Shown here piece by piece: positions 61,275 to 64,000 of a stretch of 64,000 bases of DNA (the first letter of the stretch is position 1; each line of letters opens with the position of its first letter). The position numbers were made by a program, and so were the translations under genes. The notes under the pieces were generated by a model that searched no databases, had not been told where the DNA came from, and worked only from the letters and a program-made list of their open reading frames with translations. Origin of the DNA: Hathewaya proteolytica DSM 3090. GTDB taxonomy: Bacteria; Bacillota; Clostridia; Clostridiales; Clostridiaceae. The stretch lies in the NCBI RefSeq assembly GCF_900142225.1, contig NZ_FRAD01000005.1:62001-126000 (forward strand). Reading direction: 5' to 3'.

Positions 61275-62036
61275 TTACTTCAACAGCTCATCCTTTATCT
61301 TTTCCATGGCATAATTCACATCTATTTTTATTTTCCCGTAGTCTTTTTCAATAATCACTTTGTCCATCTGCATGTCATCCATTGGGATGAAGAAAACATT
61401 GTCTAATACGTACTCTAGTTTCCATCTTTCAATATTGTTTTTAATTTCTTCTTCATAACTTGAGTTAGCTTTTATAATGACGGTTTTACTTTGTGATATT
61501 TTTTCCAACTCTTCCTTTATCATCTCTGAAATGACCCCAGTGTTTCTGATTTCTGTGTGAATAACTTGTTTTGCCATATCTATAATGCACTGAATAATGT
61601 TTTTTTCATGCTGCCTGAAATATTTTTCATGTTCATCTCTACAGTAATTCAGGATTTTCTCACCCTCACCAATAATTCTTTCTTTTTCTTCTTGGGCTTT
61701 ATCTATAGCATCTTGATATGCTTTACCGTATCCCTCATCATAGCCTAATTTATAACCCTCGTCATAGGAGTTTTCTTTAATTACTTTAGCCTTATTATTA
61801 GCTTCACTTATTATTTCCTGAGCTTTCTGTCGTGCATTTTTAATCATGTTTTCACCAAGAGTCTTATACATTTCTTGGGTAGCATCCTCACTCTGTTTTG
61901 CTTCGTCATGGTACTTTTCATCCTCATGGCAGTGTTCCCTGTTTTCTTTGCAACTGTATACGTATTGAGTTTCTATTTCAACATTGCCCTGCAACTCCAC
62001 ATGTCCATTTTTTATGACATTAGATGATGATTGCAT
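61275..62036 (-). CDS. fliH: Flagellar export ATPase regulator FliH
   Basis: Dimeric stator-like partner of FliI. The ATG at 62036 is chosen since AGGGGTGGTG lies just upstream; a longer in-frame start at 62078 would overlap fliG further. It has 253 residues. An acidic N-terminus leads to a long Ala/Lys/Glu helix with KAQEIISEANNKAKVIKE and repeats of YDEGYKLGYDEGYGKAY, the glycine-spaced FliH repeat. The C-terminal domain (~140-253) carries the FliI-binding region. Its start overlaps fliG by 17 bases. Confidence 0.92.
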   Translation of the reverse strand: MQSSSNVIKNGHVELQGNVEIETQYVYSCKENREHCHEDEKYHDEAKQSEDATQEMYKTLGENMIKNARQKAQEIISEANNKAKVIKENSYDEGYKLGYDEGYGKAYQDAIDKAQEEKERIIGEGEKILNYCRDEHEKYFRQHEKNIIQCIIDMAKQVIHTEIRNTGVISEMIKEELEKISQSKTVIIKANSSYEEEIKNNIERWKLEYVLDNVFFIPMDDMQMDKVIIEKDYGKIKIDVNYAMEKIKDELLK

Positions 62037-63033
62037 CTTCACCACCCCTAGCCATGATGATTTCGCCTGTCTCATCAAGTCGTCTTATTATGTTAACTAT
62101 ATTCTGCTGTGCCTTCTCCACATCAACTAATCTAACTGGACCAAGGTACTCCATATCTTCCTTCATAGACTCAGCTGCCCTCTTAGACTGATTCTTAAAT
62201 ATGTGTTGCTGTACATCTTCAGATACATTTTTAAGCGCCAATACAAGATCTTTGCTGTCCACTTCTCTAAGAATTCTTTGAACTGATAAATCATCCAGAT
62301 TGATGATGTCTTCGAATACGAACATTGACTCTTTAACCTTTTCCGCTAATTCTGCATCTTCTCTTTCTAAACTCTCTGTTATGTTCTTCTCTGTTGTCCT
62401 GTCAACCTGATTTAATATATCTACTATAGATTGAATTCCACCTAGATTAGTTGTCTCGGTTTTTATAACTGATGACAGCTTTCCATCTAGAACCTTTTCA
62501 ATTTCTTTTATAACTGTAGGTGAAGTTGTATTCATAGTTGCTATCCTATAAGCTACATCTGCCTGAAGCTCTTCAGGCAGCTCTGCTATTATCTGTGCCG
62601 CTTTATCAGATTGCAGATAACATAAAACCAAAGCTATGGTCTGAGGGTGCTCATTTAGCAGCACATTTACCAGTTGTATAGGATCAGCTTTTCTAGCAAT
62701 GGAGAATGGTCTAAACTGCTGAGTGGCCTCAGTTACCTTGTCTAAAATTTCAGCTGCCCTCTGTGGTCCTAAAGCTTTTCCAAGTAGAACGCGGGCATAG
62801 TCTATTCCACCTTCCTTTAAAAATTCTTTTGCCTTATTTATCTCAATAAACTCTTGAAGGATGTCCTGTCTTTGTTCAGATTTTACTGTATTTATGTTAG
62901 CTATCTCAAAAGTGATTTTTTGTATTTCTCTTTCAGGCAATTTTTTTATTATATTAGAGGATATTTCAGGACCTAAGGTGATAAATAGAATTGCTGCCTT
63001 TTGCACTCCTGTCAAACTATCAAATTTACTCAT
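62020..63033 (-). CDS. fliG: Flagellar motor switch protein FliG
   Basis: Rotor protein of the C-ring that contacts MotA. It has 337 residues. The N-terminal domain starts LTGVQKAAILFITLGPEISSN, the middle has FSIARKADPIQLVNVLLNEHPQTIALVL with the EHPQ motif, and the C-terminal torque helix is FVFEDIINLDDLSVQRILREVDSKDLVLALK (both only in part here). The charged residues needed for torque are present. It lies 5 bases after fliF. Confidence 0.98.
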   Translation of the reverse strand: MSKFDSLTGVQKAAILFITLGPEISSNIIKKLPEREIQKITFEIANINTVKSEQRQDILQEFIEINKAKEFLKEGGIDYARVLLGKALGPQRAAEILDKVTEATQQFRPFSIARKADPIQLVNVLLNEHPQTIALVLCYLQSDKAAQIIAELPEELQADVAYRIATMNTTSPTVIKEIEKVLDGKLSSVIKTETTNLGGIQSIVDILNQVDRTTEKNITESLEREDAELAEKVKESMFVFEDIINLDDLSVQRILREVDSKDLVLALKNVSEDVQQHIFKNQSKRAAESMKEDMEYLGPVRLVDVEKAQQNIVNIIRRLDETGEIIMARGGEDAIII

Positions 63034-63038
63034 TTAGA

Positions 63039-64000
63039 TCACCTCTCATCCTCAGCCAACCAAGATTTAACTATATCTACAACTTGTTCTGGTTGATTCT
63101 GTGCATATTTCTTTACTTCAGATTCCATGTGAGTAGTTGGAGTCTCAGATTCAAATACTATAGGTTCAAATTTATCCTCTCGACCCTTAGGCTGTATTAC
63201 ACTTTCCATGATTTCATCCAACCCAACATCATCCTCTTCTATATCTTTCTTTCCCCAAACTTTTTTGTATACTACTAACATTACTATTAATAAGATTATT
63301 CCTAGAATAGCCATTATAAGATTTCTTTCCAATGTCTTTTGCAGATTTTGATTTGAAGTAGAATTCATTTGATTTTTTGCCTCATCCATAAGAGGATTCT
63401 TGCTATCTGCAAATACAAAACCTTGTATGCTCACAGTATCTCCCCTAGTTTTGTCTATACCAGCAGCGGACATAACAGCTTCTTCAATTTTTAATCTAGA
63501 GAGATCATCCAATTTCGCTTTGGTTTCATCTATGGCAACTGAGATATTAATTTTATTGATTTTTCCTGGGGCTTCTACCTCCGTTCTATTCACCGATGGA
63601 ACCTGATAATTTCTCGTCTCATCCTTATAAGTATACTCTGTACTTGTACCTTCCCCATCTACCACAACTGGTGACAAATTATTGTCCACAGGAGAACTAG
63701 TGGTTTTGTCTGGAGTTTTATTTTTATCGTTGGTTTCTATTATATTCTCACTAACAACTACACCAGGAGAATAGTTTTTGCTATCAGTTTGCACTGCATT
63801 AAAATTCAAATCTACATTTACAGAAACTTTAACACCACTGCCATAAACAGGTTTTAAAATTTCCAATACTTTTTCCTTCATAGATTCTTCTTTATTGTTT
63901 ATCATCTCTCTTTGTTTATCAGTTGATACTTGACCCTTTGCAACATCTTCCTCATCATCAAATAATTTATCTGTAACTAGCTGAATGTCATTTACAGCTA
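63039..64000 (-). CDS. fliF: Flagellar MS-ring protein FliF (partial, N-terminus off the window)
   Basis: Membrane ring at the base of the rotor. The reading frame is open to base 64000, leaving about 320 C-terminal residues. An in-frame ATG at 63905 is internal, since the frame continues upstream with FliF-like sequence. Visible parts are the YscJ/FliF C-terminal domain (KVLEILKPVYGSGVKVSVNVDLNF), a Ser/Thr/Pro-rich periplasmic stretch, a second membrane helix (LIMAILGIILLIVMLVVY) and the FliG-binding tail ending VVDIVKSWLAEDER. The start of the operon (probably flgB, flgC, fliE) lies beyond the edge. Confidence 0.96.
   Translation of the reverse strand, partial: AVNDIQLVTDKLFDDEEDVAKGQVSTDKQREMINNKEESMKEKVLEILKPVYGSGVKVSVNVDLNFNAVQTDSKNYSPGVVVSENIIETNDKNKTPDKTTSSPVDNNLSPVVVDGEGTSTEYTYKDETRNYQVPSVNRTEVEAPGKINKINISVAIDETKAKLDDLSRLKIEEAVMSAAGIDKTRGDTVSIQGFVFADSKNPLMDEAKNQMNSTSNQNLQKTLERNLIMAILGIILLIVMLVVYKKVWGKKDIEEDDVGLDEIMESVIQPKGREDKFEPIVFESETPTTHMESEVKKYAQNQPEQVVDIVKSWLAEDER

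Noticed and set aside
63039..63905. Treating the ATG at 63905 as the start of a 288-residue protein
   Set aside because: The same frame is open to the window end with FliF-like sequence, so this ATG is internal to fliF.
1..64000. CRISPR arrays, tRNA or rRNA genes, insertion sequences, phage genes, defence islands
   Set aside because: Looked for repeats with spacers, cloverleaf sequence, transposases, integrases and nuclease/helicase cassettes; none seen. The window is conserved chromosomal backbone.

Overview
The window is about 64 kb of low-GC DNA from an endospore-forming, flagellated member of the Clostridia, most likely Clostridium in the broad sense. The evidence is a complete spoIIIAA-AH operon, spoVD, a MurE with the meso-diaminopimelate DNPR motif, A/T-rich codons, strong AGGAGG-type ribosome binding sites and a fused FliR-FlhB. 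No tRNA, rRNA, insertion sequence, prophage, CRISPR array or toxin island was seen. Gene density is very high: no stretch over 300 bases lacks a gene. Nearly everything is on the minus strand; only rqcH, ychF, an orphan gene and the pyrophosphatase gene are on the plus strand.

Layout by coordinate (minus-strand operons are transcribed right to left). 1-2306: xseA (cut by the window edge), folD, nusB. 2474-2845: an Asp23/YqhY protein. 2932-8062: spoIIIAA-AH, the mother-cell half of the feeding channel to the forespore. 8236-8796: efp. 8986-13151: a comG-like type IV pilus or competence operon with an ATPase, a platform protein, three prepilins and one E5-less pseudopilin, but no recognisable major pilin. 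13388-15115: rqcH. 15159-19121: mtnN, lspA, rluD, pyrR, uraA. 19208-34027: a division and cell-wall (dcw) cluster: mraZ, rsmH, ftsL, spoVD, murE, murF, mraY, ftsW, ftsQ, DUF881, sbp, DUF881, yggS, sepF, ylmH, divIVA. 34260-35357: ychF. 35421-37715: a Lon-like protease with a degraded ATPase. 37877-38293: an orphan gene. 38343-40898: a Ca2+ P-type ATPase behind a sigma-E-like promoter. 41108-42745: a CBS-DRTGG family II pyrophosphatase. 42822-64000: a flagellar operon from fliF (cut by the edge) through the export apparatus, hook, stator, flhFG and sigD to flgF and flgG.

How the genes work together. The dcw cluster makes lipid-linked, DAP-type peptidoglycan precursor and the septal machinery. 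It starts at a sigma-A-like promoter followed by three GTGG repeats at exact 10-bp spacing, a probable MraZ operator. Perfect intrinsic terminators follow spoVD and ftsW, so the cluster looks like several dosage steps rather than one uniform operon. SpoIIIA proteins, SpoVD and the Ca2+-ATPase are all candidates for mother-cell expression. The flagellar operon encodes basal body, export gate, hook, motor, placement GTPase/ATPase and its own sigma factor in nearly assembly-ordered series.

No wholly new multi-gene system is visible. The most unusual signals are local: three tandem 13-bp repeats after sigD that each spell a three-codon mini-ORF; a 10-bp hairpin inserted exactly between the Shine-Dalgarno sequence and the start codon of murE; the loss of both Walker motifs in a Lon protease that keeps its Ser-Lys dyad at canonical spacing; and the pilin operon without a major pilin.
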